NCBI GenBank assembly: GCA_020851035.1
Contig: JADZDM010000005.1
Coordinates: forward strand, 248,001-312,000
Reading direction: 5' to 3'
Origin: Gemmatimonadaceae bacterium
GTDB taxonomy: Bacteria > Gemmatimonadota > Gemmatimonadetes > Gemmatimonadales > Gemmatimonadaceae
Length of the DNA stretch: 64,000 bases
Shown: positions 41,727-50,490 of the stretch, piece by piece
How positions within the stretch are numbered: the stretch's first letter is position 1
Layout of the letters: every line of letters begins with the position of its first letter
Position numbers and translations under genes: made by a program
The notes under the pieces: generated by a model
What the model saw: only the letters and a program-made list of their open reading frames with translations
What the model was told of the DNA's origin: nothing
Database searches by the model: none

Positions 41727-43212
41727 GATCTGCTCCACGGTCAGTGATGCGCATCGCGCCGCCATCAGGCAGCGGGATCGGGCGACCTGTCGCCCGCGCC
41801 AGGTCGGCGGCGGCGAGGAAAACGTCATAGATCGCGCGTGCGGCGTTCACTTCCGCGCGAACGAGGTTGAGCTGGGCATCGGAGACGTCGAGCGTGGTGC
41901 CGACGCCCCGGGTGTTGCGCAGCACGGCGAGCTGGTATGCCTCGGAGGCCTCGGCCACCGTCTCGCGGCGTGCGTCGAACAGCGTGCGGGCGCGCGCGAA
42001 CTCGGCCCGGGCGGCCGCCGCCTCGGTGGCCACGGCCTCGCGCACGAGCGCGAGCTGCACGTTCGACTGGTCCACCAGCGCGCGCGCGTTGTCGATGTTG
42101 GACTTCGTGCGGAGCCCGTCGAAGATCGGCCAGGAGACCTGGAAGCCGAAGTTGCGATCGGTGAACCAGCCGTTGTTCTGGCAGATGCGGGTGGCGGCCG
42201 ACCCCGCCGGACAGTTGGCGTTGTTGGCGGTGCCGAGGCGCGTCGGGAATCCGTTGCTGGCCGGCAGCGCGAGGAATCCGGAGGTGAGCGTCGCCGTCAC
42301 CGAGGGGAAGAGGTCGGCGCGGGCCACGCGCACGCCGGCTTCACGGGCGGTGAGGGTCAGTTCGGCGGCGCGGACCGCAGCGCGCACGGTGCCGGTGTTC
42401 GGCGTGGTGTCGACGGTGGCCAGCAGCTGCTGGAGCGCCAGCGTGTCCAGTTCCGAGGTGAGCACCAGCGGCTGGACGGCCGGCACGTTCACGAGGCGGC
42501 GCAGGTTGAGCACGGCCAGGGCCGAGTCGTTCTGGGCCTGCACGAGCGCCGGCTCGAGGTTCGCGCGCTCCACCTTGAGGCGCAGCACGTCGTATCGCGA
42601 GGCGCGGCCGGCGGTCTCGAGCTGCTGCGCCTGCGCGACGCGCTCGGCGGCGAGCTGGAGGTTGCGGCGCTGGATCTCGACCAGCTGACGCGTGAAGAGG
42701 GCATCGAGATAGGCCTGCTCCACGTCCACCACGACCTGGCCGCGGACTTCGGCGGTGCTGGCGCGCGCGGAGCCGCGCACGGCATTGGCGGCCTTCGCGC
42801 CGGCCACCACGCGTCCGCCGAGGAAGAGCGGCTGCGAGAGCTGGGCGTTGGCGGAATAGTTGTACGCCTGGCCGAAGACGGAGCCGACGATGGTGGCGCG
42901 GGCGTTCTCGACGACCTGCGAGTAGGTGCTGTTCAGTCGGAGCTGCGGAAGCCCCGTGGACCGTGCGACGCCGATCTGCGCGTCGGCCACGTCCACCGCG
43001 GCGGTGGCGGAGCGGACCTCCTCACCCTGGGCGAGGGCCCGGGCGATGGCGGCGTCGAAGGAGAGTGGAAGGGTATCGGTGGCGAGCCGCTCGGCGCGCG
43101 AGACTGCGGGGCGCGACTGTGCCCCCAGGGCCGCTGCGGCGGAGAGGCAGGTGATGGCGACGACAAAGCGCCCGCGGCGGTGCGCAGGGCGGATCCGGTA
43201 GGTGACAGACAT
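41707..43212 (-). CDS. TolC-family outer-membrane efflux protein
   Basis: A 501-residue exit duct. Signal peptide ending ALGAQS; two repeated OEP domains with long helices (LSFDAAIARALAQGEEVRSATAAVDVADAQ in the first; LTAREAGVRVARADLFPSVTATL in the second), and the beta-strand VSWPIFDGLRTKSNIDNARA typical of TolC barrels. First gene of the efflux operon, followed by the MFP with a 20-base overlap. A ~25-residue polar C-terminal tail follows. Promoter region lies in 43213-43284. Confidence 0.93.
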   Translation of the reverse strand: MSVTYRIRPAHRRGRFVVAITCLSAAAALGAQSRPAVSRAERLATDTLPLSFDAAIARALAQGEEVRSATAAVDVADAQIGVARSTGLPQLRLNSTYSQVVENARATIVGSVFGQAYNYSANAQLSQPLFLGGRVVAGAKAANAVRGSARASTAEVRGQVVVDVEQAYLDALFTRQLVEIQRRNLQLAAERVAQAQQLETAGRASRYDVLRLKVERANLEPALVQAQNDSALAVLNLRRLVNVPAVQPLVLTSELDTLALQQLLATVDTTPNTGTVRAAVRAAELTLTAREAGVRVARADLFPSVTATLTSGFLALPASNGFPTRLGTANNANCPAGSAATRICQNNGWFTDRNFGFQVSWPIFDGLRTKSNIDNARALVDQSNVQLALVREAVATEAAAARAEFARARTLFDARRETVAEASEAYQLAVLRNTRGVGTTLDVSDAQLNLVRAEVNAARAIYDVFLAAADLARATGRPIPLPDGGAMRITDRGADRVTTDR

Positions 43213-43284
43213 GGTCAGTGGTGTACGCCGAAAGGGGCCAAAACGTTTGCCCGCAAACGGATGGACGCCCTCGGCGGACCCCGG

Positions 43285-44358
43285 TCAGGCGGTGGCGAGC
43301 CGGCGCTTCATGACGACCTGGAGAGCCTGGACCACCTGTGGGTCGAGGAGGGCACCGGCCACCGTGCCCAGGTAGGCCAGGGAGTCGTCGGCCCGCATCG
43401 GGTCCCGGTAGGCCCGCTGGGAGGTCAGGGCATCGAAGGCGTCGGCGCCGGCCAGGATGCGGCCGCCGAGGGTGATGTGATCCCCCTTGATGCCCTGCGG
43501 GTACCCGCTGCCGTCCCAGTGCTCGTGGTGGTGGTGGATGAAGTCCAGGACATGCTCCAGATGCTGGAGCGGCTTGAGGATCTCGATCCCGATCCGGACG
43601 TGCTGCTTGACGTGCTCGAACTCCGGGACCGTGAGCGAGGCGGGCTTGTTCAGGATTTCCTCGCGGATCCCGATCTTGCCCACGTCGTGGAGGCGGCCGG
43701 CGAGCCGGATGCGCTCCACGGTGGAGTGGTCCTGCCCCATCTCGATCGCGATCTCGCCGGCGAGGTCGGCCACACGCAGGGAGTGGCCGCGCAGGTAGAC
43801 GTCCTTGGCCTCCATCGCGATGATCAGCGTCTCGACGACGCTCACCGAGAGGCGCCGGAGCGATTCCTTCTCCTGCTCCAGTTCGGCGGTGCGGAGCTGC
43901 ACCTCCTCCTGGATCCGGGCGTCGAAGCGCTCCTTCTCCATCCGCGACTGCCGTCGGGCGAGGGCGCGGATCACCGCGTCCTGCAGCGCACGGAGCTCGA
44001 TCGGCTTGACGAGGTAGTCGATGGCGCCGCCGGCCAGGACATGCGCCGCGGTGGGCGCGTCGTTCACGGCGCTGAGCATCAGCACGGCGAGGTTCGGGTC
44101 GCGCGCGAGCACCCGCGGCAGCAGCTCGGGGCCGGAGAGCCCGGGCATGCGCACGTCGCAGATCATCGCGTCGAAGTCTTCCGACTCGAACTTGTGCAGC
44201 GCATCGGTCCCATTGCCGGCGGATTCCACGCCGTAGCCGCAGCGCTGGAGGAAGCGCACCATGGCCACGCGGATCGACTCGTCATCGTCGACGACGAGGA
44301 TGCGGGCGAGCGGCGGCGGCGCCGGCTTCGGCGCGAGCGCCTGGAAAGCGGTGGTCAC
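43285..44358 (-). CDS. Receiver-HD-GYP response regulator (cyclic-di-GMP phosphodiesterase-like)
   Basis: A 357-residue RpfG-type protein. Receiver (about 18-135) with VVDDDES, phosphoacceptor Asp in AMICDVRMPGLSG and Lys in YLVKPIE; a coiled-coil linker (RQSRMEKERFDARIQEEVQL); then the HD-GYP domain with RGHSLRVADLAGEIA, GRLHDVGKIGI (HD), HHHHEHWDGSGYPQGIKG (HHExxDGxGYP) and GGRILAGADAFDAL. All metal-binding residues appear present, so hydrolysis of c-di-GMP is expected. The GTG start overlaps the stop of the upstream GAF protein (GTGA), making that protein the likely phosphate source. Confidence 0.93.
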   Translation of the reverse strand: MTTAFQALAPKPAPPPLARILVVDDDESIRVAMVRFLQRCGYGVESAGNGTDALHKFESEDFDAMICDVRMPGLSGPELLPRVLARDPNLAVLMLSAVNDAPTAAHVLAGGAIDYLVKPIELRALQDAVIRALARRQSRMEKERFDARIQEEVQLRTAELEQEKESLRRLSVSVVETLIIAMEAKDVYLRGHSLRVADLAGEIAIEMGQDHSTVERIRLAGRLHDVGKIGIREEILNKPASLTVPEFEHVKQHVRIGIEILKPLQHLEHVLDFIHHHHEHWDGSGYPQGIKGDHITLGGRILAGADAFDALTSQRAYRDPMRADDSLAYLGTVAGALLDPQVVQALQVVMKRRLATA

Positions 44359-46100
44359 TGGAGGTGCAGCGAGGAACCGATCCGGAGGGGAATGGCCAGC
44401 CGACGGATGGTGCGCCCGTCGTCGGTGCGAATGACTGATACACTAGCACCGTGGAGCTCGGCCTCCGAGGGGACGATGCCGACCGGAACGCCGTCGTCGG
44501 CGACGGTGAGGACGGCGAGCGCCCCGTCGAGCGCGGCGCGAACGTCGATCCGGCGGCGGGCGGAGGCGAGCAGGGCCGTCTCGGACGCGACGATGGCGGT
44601 GGCGAACCAGTCGCGGAGCGCGGTGGCGGTCCAGGGCACCGGCGGGAGCGCCGGGTCGATGGTGACGTTGACCGTGATCGACAGCGCCCGCTGCGACTCG
44701 GCCCGCTCACGCAGGAGCTCGGTGATGATCGGCTCGATGACCACCGGCTCGGGCGACTCGTCGGCATCGTCGGCGAGGCCGCGGAGGGTGCGGGCGACAT
44801 CGGCGGCCCGGCGGGCGCTTCGCTGGATCAGGGTGACCAGTTCCAGCACCTCGGGGGTCAGAGGCTCCTCGGCCAGGAGCTCGGCGAGCGCGCTGATGCC
44901 GGCGATGGGAGAGGTGAGGTCGTGGAGCCGGCTGGCGAGCGTCACGCGCATGGCGTGCAGCGTCTCGAGCCCCGGGTCGGTGGGGGTGCGGGCCACGCGC
45001 GTCATGAGGAGCGAGAACGCCTTGGCCAGGGCACCCGCCTGCTGCTCGATGCGTCGCATCGCGTCGGGAGGCACGGCGCGTTCCGGATCGAAGACCAGGT
45101 CCACGCGGCCGATGGCGATGTCGCCATCGACGAGGGCGATGGAGGCGCCGGGGAGGGCGGGCACCAGCGATCGCCACCCTTCCGGCACGAGCTGGCGGGC
45201 GTCGGGGAGATGCACGGCGCGACGCTGGCGGCCGAGCTGCTCGGCACGGGCGCTGTCGAGGGGGGTGCGCACGCCGCGCAGGGTGGCGAGTGCGCCGAGG
45301 GCGGCGGGGAAGCGCAGGGTGCCGTTGCTGCGGTCGCGGATGGCGATGCTGACGCCGAGGAAGGCCGCATCCTCGAGGCGCTGGATGGTGGCGAGGGCGA
45401 AGTCGTCCACCGTCACGGCCGCCGCGGCGTCGAACAGCATCGGCGTGGTGACGCTGACTTCCGGCGCAGCGGCGGGCGGTTCCGCGACCACGCGGGTTGC
45501 CGTGTCGCGGCGTCGGAGGACGAGCGTGGCGAGTGCGCCGAGTTCGTGGACGAAGGTGCCGTCGGCGACGGTGAAGAGCCGTCCGGGTCCGCCGATGATC
45601 GAGATCACGCCGACGGCGTGCTCCCCATCGACGAGGAGCGGTGCCGCGACGGCGCGGACGGGGGTGCGCGCGATGACGGTGTCGCTCCAGCGCACGCCGG
45701 TGCTGGGGTCGGCGAAGACGGCGGAGTGTCCGGAGAGGGCGCGGGCGGCGAAGGCGCGCTCGCGCGGCACGCGCGCGCCTGACTCGACGGGGATCTCACC
45801 GGCGGTGGCGACGGCGACGAGGGAGTCGGAGTCCTCCATGGTGAGTCCGACCCAGGCGCCGGCACCGTGGAGCGTCTCGACCGCCACGGTGAGGAGCCGC
45901 GCGAAGGCGGCGTGCGTGGTGGGGAGGGACTCGATCTCGGTGGCGAGCGCGCGAAGCCGGCGCGCGCGTGCGCCGTCGTCGGGCAGTCCGCCGCCGCGGG
46001 ACGCTCCGCCCGCCGGCGCATCGGCGATCGGGGCCTGCGGACTCGACAGTGGAAAGGACGAAGGGGGTACGTCGACGCCGCGGATCGGTGTGTCAGGCAT
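44355..46100 (-). CDS. GAF-GAF protein with DHp-like domain and degenerate ATPase
   Basis: A 581-residue soluble sensor-like protein. A Pro/Ala-rich N-terminus is followed by a GAF domain (about 50-200), a second GAF-like domain (about 225-385) and a DHp-like helix pair LASRLHDLTSPIAGISALAELL with HDLTSP where kinases have HELRNPL. The C-terminal region resembles a Bergerat fold (TATALRDWFATAIVASE, LAVLTVADDGVPVGIV) but lacks the N-box asparagine and the glycine-rich lid, so ATP binding is doubtful. The HDxxSP motif recalls ChpT-type histidine phosphotransferases. It overlaps the HD-GYP gene by four bases and probably signals to its receiver. Confidence 0.7.
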   Translation of the reverse strand: MPDTPIRGVDVPPSSFPLSSPQAPIADAPAGGASRGGGLPDDGARARRLRALATEIESLPTTHAAFARLLTVAVETLHGAGAWVGLTMEDSDSLVAVATAGEIPVESGARVPRERAFAARALSGHSAVFADPSTGVRWSDTVIARTPVRAVAAPLLVDGEHAVGVISIIGGPGRLFTVADGTFVHELGALATLVLRRRDTATRVVAEPPAAAPEVSVTTPMLFDAAAAVTVDDFALATIQRLEDAAFLGVSIAIRDRSNGTLRFPAALGALATLRGVRTPLDSARAEQLGRQRRAVHLPDARQLVPEGWRSLVPALPGASIALVDGDIAIGRVDLVFDPERAVPPDAMRRIEQQAGALAKAFSLLMTRVARTPTDPGLETLHAMRVTLASRLHDLTSPIAGISALAELLAEEPLTPEVLELVTLIQRSARRAADVARTLRGLADDADESPEPVVIEPIITELLRERAESQRALSITVNVTIDPALPPVPWTATALRDWFATAIVASETALLASARRRIDVRAALDGALAVLTVADDGVPVGIVPSEAELHGASVSVIRTDDGRTIRRLAIPLRIGSSLHLQ

Positions 46101-46115
46101 CGACGCCCCCCTGCA

Positions 46116-46970
46116 TCACTCGGCGAACTCGACGTTGACGGTGTGCGGAATGATGCCCGCCTCTGTCCCGCGCTGCAGGAAGAGCTGGACGGCGGCGCGA
46201 CCGGCGTCGCCGTAATCGAGCGTCCATTCGTTCACATACATGCCCACGAATGTATCCGCCTGTCCTCGATCAAGTCCACGCGCGTACTTCATCGCGTGGT
46301 CGAGAGCGGCACGACGATGCGTGAGGCCGAAGGCGATGCTGTCGCGCAGGTGCCGGCTGATCATGCCGATGAGGTCGGGGCCGAGGTCCTTGCGGATGAC
46401 GTTGCCTCCGAGCGGGAGCGGCAGCTTGGTCTCCTCATGCCACCATACGCCGAGGTCGAGCAGCATGTGCAGTCCGCGCTCGCCGTAGGTGAGCTGACCC
46501 TCGTGGATGAGCAGGCCGAGGTCGACGTGTCCATCGAGGACGGCATCCTCGATCTTGTCGAACGGCACGAAGACCGCCTCGAAGTCCGGCTCGAAGAGGC
46601 GCAGCGCGAGGTACGCGCTGGTGAGGGGACCGGGGACGGCAATGCGTGCCCCCTTGATGGCACCGGGACCGCGCTTCATGCGACCGACGACACGCGGACC
46701 GTACTTGTCCCCCATCGATGCGCCGTGCGGCAGCAGGGCGTAGTGCTCGGAGATGTAGGCGAAGGCGTGGATGGAGACGGCGGTGACCTCGAGTTCCTGG
46801 CGCCGGGCGCGCTGGTTGAGCGTCTCGATGTCCTGCAGCTCGTGGCGGTAGGCGAGCCCTTCGGTGTCGACCTTGTGCTCGGCGAGCGCGTAGAACATGA
46901 ACGCGTCGTCGGAATCCGGGCTGTGCGCGACGGTGATGGTGCGGGTGGGTTCCATGGCTTGGTTGGTCAC
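46116..46970 (-). CDS. mqnD: 1,4-dihydroxy-6-naphthoate synthase (futalosine menaquinone pathway)
   Basis: A 284-residue periplasmic-binding-protein-fold enzyme. The start ITVAHSPDSDDAFMFYALAEHKV corresponds to the family motif SPCPNDTFxF; ELQDIETLNQRA, AVSIHAFAYISEHYALLPHGASMG and GPRVVGR continue the MqnD pattern. MqnD converts cyclic dehypoxanthine futalosine to 1,4-dihydroxy-6-naphthoate. The CPN of the motif is replaced by DSD, so activity is likely but not certain; MqnA is the nearest alternative. GTG start overlaps the previous stop (GTGA); ATG 46955 is an alternative. The other mqn genes are not in the window. Confidence 0.82.
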   Translation of the reverse strand: MTNQAMEPTRTITVAHSPDSDDAFMFYALAEHKVDTEGLAYRHELQDIETLNQRARRQELEVTAVSIHAFAYISEHYALLPHGASMGDKYGPRVVGRMKRGPGAIKGARIAVPGPLTSAYLALRLFEPDFEAVFVPFDKIEDAVLDGHVDLGLLIHEGQLTYGERGLHMLLDLGVWWHEETKLPLPLGGNVIRKDLGPDLIGMISRHLRDSIAFGLTHRRAALDHAMKYARGLDRGQADTFVGMYVNEWTLDYGDAGRAAVQLFLQRGTEAGIIPHTVNVEFAE

Positions 46971-47740
46971 TTGACGTTCCGCCGCGCGCGCGCGAGTGCG
47001 CTGTCCAGGTCGACCTGGGTCACGGTGTACTCCTGCAGGTTCTTTGCCCGTTCGGCGGCGGCGGCGTCGAGGAGACGTCGGTCGAAGTCGGCCTGCGCCT
47101 TCGCGTCGCCGCGCATGCGGGCCGCGGTGCTGGCAAGGGTGAGGCCGAGGAGGTGCGTGGGCGAGGCCTCGAGGATGGTGTCGGCCTGTGCTGTGGCGAT
47201 CTCCTTCACCTCGGCGAGTTCGGCGATGCGCCCGAGCTCGAAGCGCTGGAGGACTGTGGGTGTGGGCAGGCTCTGGAACGACATGAGCGCCATCGGGGCG
47301 AAGAACTGCACCGAGTCGCGCTTGCCCTGTTCGGCGAGGGAGACGACGCGGTTGAAGAGGCGGAGGGCGCGCTCGTCGGGGGACATGGACGAGATGTCCG
47401 GTGCGCGCACCGGGCGTTCACCACCGGCGGCGGGGTCGCCGGCGAGTGGGCCGGCGGCGCCATCGGGCTGTGCGGCGGCGATGGCGTCGGGGGCAGGCGT
47501 GCGGTTGCCGCCGAAGCGCTGTCCGGCGACGAGGGCGATCAGCGCGAGGAGTGCGATCGCGGCCACGGCCCAGGGCAGGGTCTGGTTCGGGGCGGCGTGG
47601 GCGGCTGCCGGACCGGTGCGGGCGCCGGCGCCCGCGCCGGGGGAGAAGACTGCATCACCGACCGCCTGGCCGCAGCGATGACAGAAGCGCGCGCCGGAGG
47701 AAAGCTGTGCGCCGCAGGCTGCACAGAAGGCTGACGACAT
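46967..47740 (-). CDS. Zinc-ribbon membrane protein
   Basis: A 257-residue protein with an N-terminal double-zinc-ribbon knuckle (CAACGAQLSSGARFCHRCG, four cysteines), an Ala/Gly/Pro linker, one transmembrane helix (about 52-70, LPWAVAAIALLALIALVAG), and a helical periplasmic region with TPR-like character (LASTAARMRGDAKAQADFDRRLLDAA). Start at ATG 47740. First gene of the operon leading to mqnD. The zinc ribbon/TM/helical repeat plan is common in uncharacterised membrane proteins; function not predictable. Confidence 0.72.
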   Translation of the reverse strand: MSSAFCAACGAQLSSGARFCHRCGQAVGDAVFSPGAGAGARTGPAAAHAAPNQTLPWAVAAIALLALIALVAGQRFGGNRTPAPDAIAAAQPDGAAGPLAGDPAAGGERPVRAPDISSMSPDERALRLFNRVVSLAEQGKRDSVQFFAPMALMSFQSLPTPTVLQRFELGRIAELAEVKEIATAQADTILEASPTHLLGLTLASTAARMRGDAKAQADFDRRLLDAAAAERAKNLQEYTVTQVDLDSALARARRNVK

Positions 47741-47855
47741 GGAGGAATCGGGGGAGGACGAGCGCGGCGCCGACCGGCGTCGCAGGAAGGCGAGCAATCT
47801 AGTGACCTCCCCGGTTCCCTCGCTGCCGCCCGGCAGCCGGGCATAGCTTTCCCGC

Positions 47856-49217
47856 ATGACACCAGACTCTCCCGCACCGAGCATGCTGCGGACGGCCCGG
47901 CCCGACGACATCCAGGCGCTCCTCCGGGAGGAGGACATCCGTTTCCTGCGGCTGCAGTTCACGGACATCCTCGGGGTGATCAAGAACGTGGAGATCCCCA
48001 GATCCCAGTTCGCGAAGGCGCTGGCGGGGGACATCCTGTTCGACGGGAGCAGCATCGAGGGGTTCGTGCGGGTGGAGGAGAGCGACATGCTGCTCAAGCC
48101 CGACCTCTCGACCTACCGTGCGCTGCCGTTCGGGGCGGCGGGGGCGCGGGTGGCGCGGCTGATCTGCGACATTTCGATGCCGGACGGGACACCGTTCGTG
48201 GGCGATCCCCGGGGCCGGCTGCAGGCGGCGCTGGCGCGGGCCTCGGCGATGGGATTCACGATGAATGCCGGGATGGAGGCGGAGTTCTTCCTGTTCAAGC
48301 AGGATGCCACGGGCAAGGCGACGACCGACACGCACGACGTGGGCGGGTACTTCGACCTGGCGCCGGTGGACCTGGGGGAGGAGGCGCGGCGGGCGATCGT
48401 GGACACGCTGGAGCAGATGGGCTTCGAGGTGGAGGCCAGCCACCACGAGGTGGCGCACGGGCAGCACGAGATCGACTTCCGCTACGCCGATGCGCTGACG
48501 ACGGCAGACAACCTGACGACGTTCCGCTTCGTCGTGAAGCAGGTGGCACAGCGGTTCGGGCTGAGTGCGAGCTTCATGCCCAAGCCCATCTTCGGTCAGA
48601 ACGGCAGCGGGATGCACACGCACCAGTCGCTCTTCCGCGGCAGTGAGAACGCGTTCTGGGATGCGTCGGCGCCGTTCGAGCTGAGCCAGGTGGCGCTGCA
48701 CTACATCGGCGGGCTGCTGCGGCATGCGCGTGGGTACTGCGCGGTGACGAACCCGCTGGTGAACAGCTACAAGCGGCTGGTGCCCGGGTTCGAGGCGCCG
48801 ATCAACGTGGCGTGGAGCATGCGGAACCGGTCACCGATGCTGCGGATCCCGGCGCGGCGTGGCACCGGCACGCGGGTGGAGCACCGGCTGCCGGATCCGA
48901 GCGCGAACCCGTACCTGGCGCTGGCGGTGATGCTGGCGGCGGGGCTGGATGGCATTGCCACGCAGGCCGATTCCCGCGAGCCGGTGGACACGAACATCTT
49001 CGAGATGAGCCATCGCGAGAAGCGGCGGCTGCGGATCGACGACCTTCCGCGTGACCTGAACGAGGCGTGTGAGGAGCTGGAGAAGGACGACGTGATCCGG
49101 GAGGCGCTGGGGGAGCACATCTTCCAGCATTTCCTGGCGGCGAAGCGGGCGGAGTGGGGGGAGCACTCGAGCGCGATCCATCCGTGGGAGGTGGAGCGGT
49201 ACTTGATGAAGTACTGA
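47856..49217 (+). CDS. glnA: Glutamine synthetase type I, alpha subtype
   Basis: ATP-dependent synthesis of glutamine from glutamate and ammonia; 453 residues forming dodecamers. Metal and substrate motifs: FDGSSIEGF, GMEAEFFLF, HEVAHGQHEIDFRY, KPIFGQNGSGMHTHQSL, NSYKRLVPGFEAP and RIPARRGTGTRVEHRLPDP. Length and the region NIFEMSHREKRRLRIDDLP, without the adenylylation tyrosine and the 25-residue insertion of the beta subtype, put it in GSI-alpha, which is regulated by feedback and protein binding instead of adenylylation. It diverges from the mqnD operon. A second, type III enzyme lies at 58.8-61.0 kb. Confidence 0.95.
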   Translation: MTPDSPAPSMLRTARPDDIQALLREEDIRFLRLQFTDILGVIKNVEIPRSQFAKALAGDILFDGSSIEGFVRVEESDMLLKPDLSTYRALPFGAAGARVARLICDISMPDGTPFVGDPRGRLQAALARASAMGFTMNAGMEAEFFLFKQDATGKATTDTHDVGGYFDLAPVDLGEEARRAIVDTLEQMGFEVEASHHEVAHGQHEIDFRYADALTTADNLTTFRFVVKQVAQRFGLSASFMPKPIFGQNGSGMHTHQSLFRGSENAFWDASAPFELSQVALHYIGGLLRHARGYCAVTNPLVNSYKRLVPGFEAPINVAWSMRNRSPMLRIPARRGTGTRVEHRLPDPSANPYLALAVMLAAGLDGIATQADSREPVDTNIFEMSHREKRRLRIDDLPRDLNEACEELEKDDVIREALGEHIFQHFLAAKRAEWGEHSSAIHPWEVERYLMKY

Positions 49218-49306
49218 GGGGGCCGTGGGTTATCAGATCAAGTGACGTGCGATTGACAGGCAAAATGACGCATGTGATCAACCTATTTGACGCGGCTATC
49301 AAGTTA

Positions 49307-50490
49307 GGGAAGCTCTGAATAGGTGATCGCTGGACGAGCGATGTCGTACGGATCGGCGGGTTAGGACGGTTCGGTGTGGTAGTCGGGCGGTGATGGCGCG
49401 CATTTCGCACCGTCGGCGCGCCGCAGGGCGGTGTTTCGCCCCGCCGCCGCCCCGCGCGACGACACTACGTGCCCTGAGGCGACAGTTTATGGCGCACCAG
49501 ATTCACGTTCGCGAGCGCGAACGTCGTGAACACGCGCGCGGTGTTCTTCTCCAAGCCGCGATAGCGCACCTTCCCGAAGCCCCACAACCGCTTGACCACG
49601 TGGAAGACATGTTCGCAGCGCGAGCGGACCCGCGACCGCGCGCGGTTGATCGCATCCCAACGGGCCGTGCGTGGGCCTCGACGGTTGATGCGATAGCGGC
49701 CGCCGTCACGCTCCCACTGCTGCCGATCTGATTCCTTCCAGTACGCCTTGTCGCCGAAGAGGGTCGTCTCCTGGCCGTGCAACAAGTCATCCAACTGCGT
49801 GATGTCCGCCGTCGCGGCATCGGTCGTCGTCAGCGAGTGCACCAGGCCCCGCGTGTCCGTGCCGATGTGGACCTTCATCCCGAAGTACCACTGGTTCCCT
49901 TTCCGCGTCTGCTTCATCGCCGGATCGCGCGTCTGTGTCGCATTCTTCGTCGTACTGGGCGCCGCAATGATCGTCGCATCCACAATCGTGCCGGCCTTCA
50001 ACAACAACTTGTGGGCCTCGAGCAACGCACGCACGGTGTCGAAGATCTGGGCCGTCAACGCGTGCTGCTCCAGCAGATGACGGAAGCGGAGGATCGTCGA
50101 CTCATCGGGCACCGCATCCTCGCCGAGATCGACCTTGGCGAAGCGGCGCATCGACTCGCTGTCGTACAGCATGTCTTCCGCCTTCGGATCCGACAGGTCG
50201 AACCATTGCTGGAGGAAATACACCCGCAGCATCGTCTCCAACGGCAGGGGACGGCGGCCGCGACCGGCCTTCGGATAGTGCGGGGCGATCAGCGCCAGCA
50301 ACGGCGTCCACGGGATCACCCGGTCCATCTCGGTCAGGAAGCGCTCGCGGCTCGTCACCTTCCGCTTGCCGTCGTAGACCACGCTCGCCAACGTCCGCCG
50401 CTCGCTCATCTCGCGCTCCGAATCGACACGGTCAGACCCGCCGGGCTCCCGAATGCGCCATCATACTGCAAGACTTGTGCAGAGCTTCCC
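49307..50490. mobile_element. IS5-family insertion sequence
   Basis: About 1184 bp bounded by perfect 11-bp terminal inverted repeats GGGAAGCTCTG (49307-49317) and CAGAGCTTCCC (50480-50490), flanked by TA on both sides (49305-49306 and 50491-50492), a likely target duplication. It encodes a single full-length transposase in the minus direction. The element looks intact. It is inserted exactly at the stop codon of the adjacent lipoprotein gene: that TAG is made from the TA duplication and the terminal G of the element. Confidence 0.88.
49465..50409 (-). CDS. IS5-family DDE transposase
   Basis: A 314-residue transposase with the IS5 pattern: KVTSRERFLTEMDRVIPW, PLPLETMLRVYFLQQWFDLSD, the catalytic Asp in GTIVDATIIAAP, KGNQWYFGMKVHIG, the second Asp in LFGDKAYW, and Glu in RSRVRSRCEHVFHVVKRLWGF. 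YRGLEKNTARVFTTFALANVNLVR completes the family signature. All three DDE residues are present and the frame is uninterrupted, so it is probably functional. It fills most of the insertion element and carries its own start (ATG 50409). Confidence 0.95.
   Translation of the reverse strand: MSERRTLASVVYDGKRKVTSRERFLTEMDRVIPWTPLLALIAPHYPKAGRGRRPLPLETMLRVYFLQQWFDLSDPKAEDMLYDSESMRRFAKVDLGEDAVPDESTILRFRHLLEQHALTAQIFDTVRALLEAHKLLLKAGTIVDATIIAAPSTTKNATQTRDPAMKQTRKGNQWYFGMKVHIGTDTRGLVHSLTTTDAATADITQLDDLLHGQETTLFGDKAYWKESDRQQWERDGGRYRINRRGPRTARWDAINRARSRVRSRCEHVFHVVKRLWGFGKVRYRGLEKNTARVFTTFALANVNLVRHKLSPQGT

Noticed and set aside
40975-46215. 1746-residue open frame antisense to five genes
   Set aside because: It runs across the MFP, TolC, HD-GYP, GAF and part of mqnD genes, which all have clear motifs; its own sequence is Ser/Arg/Ala-rich low complexity.
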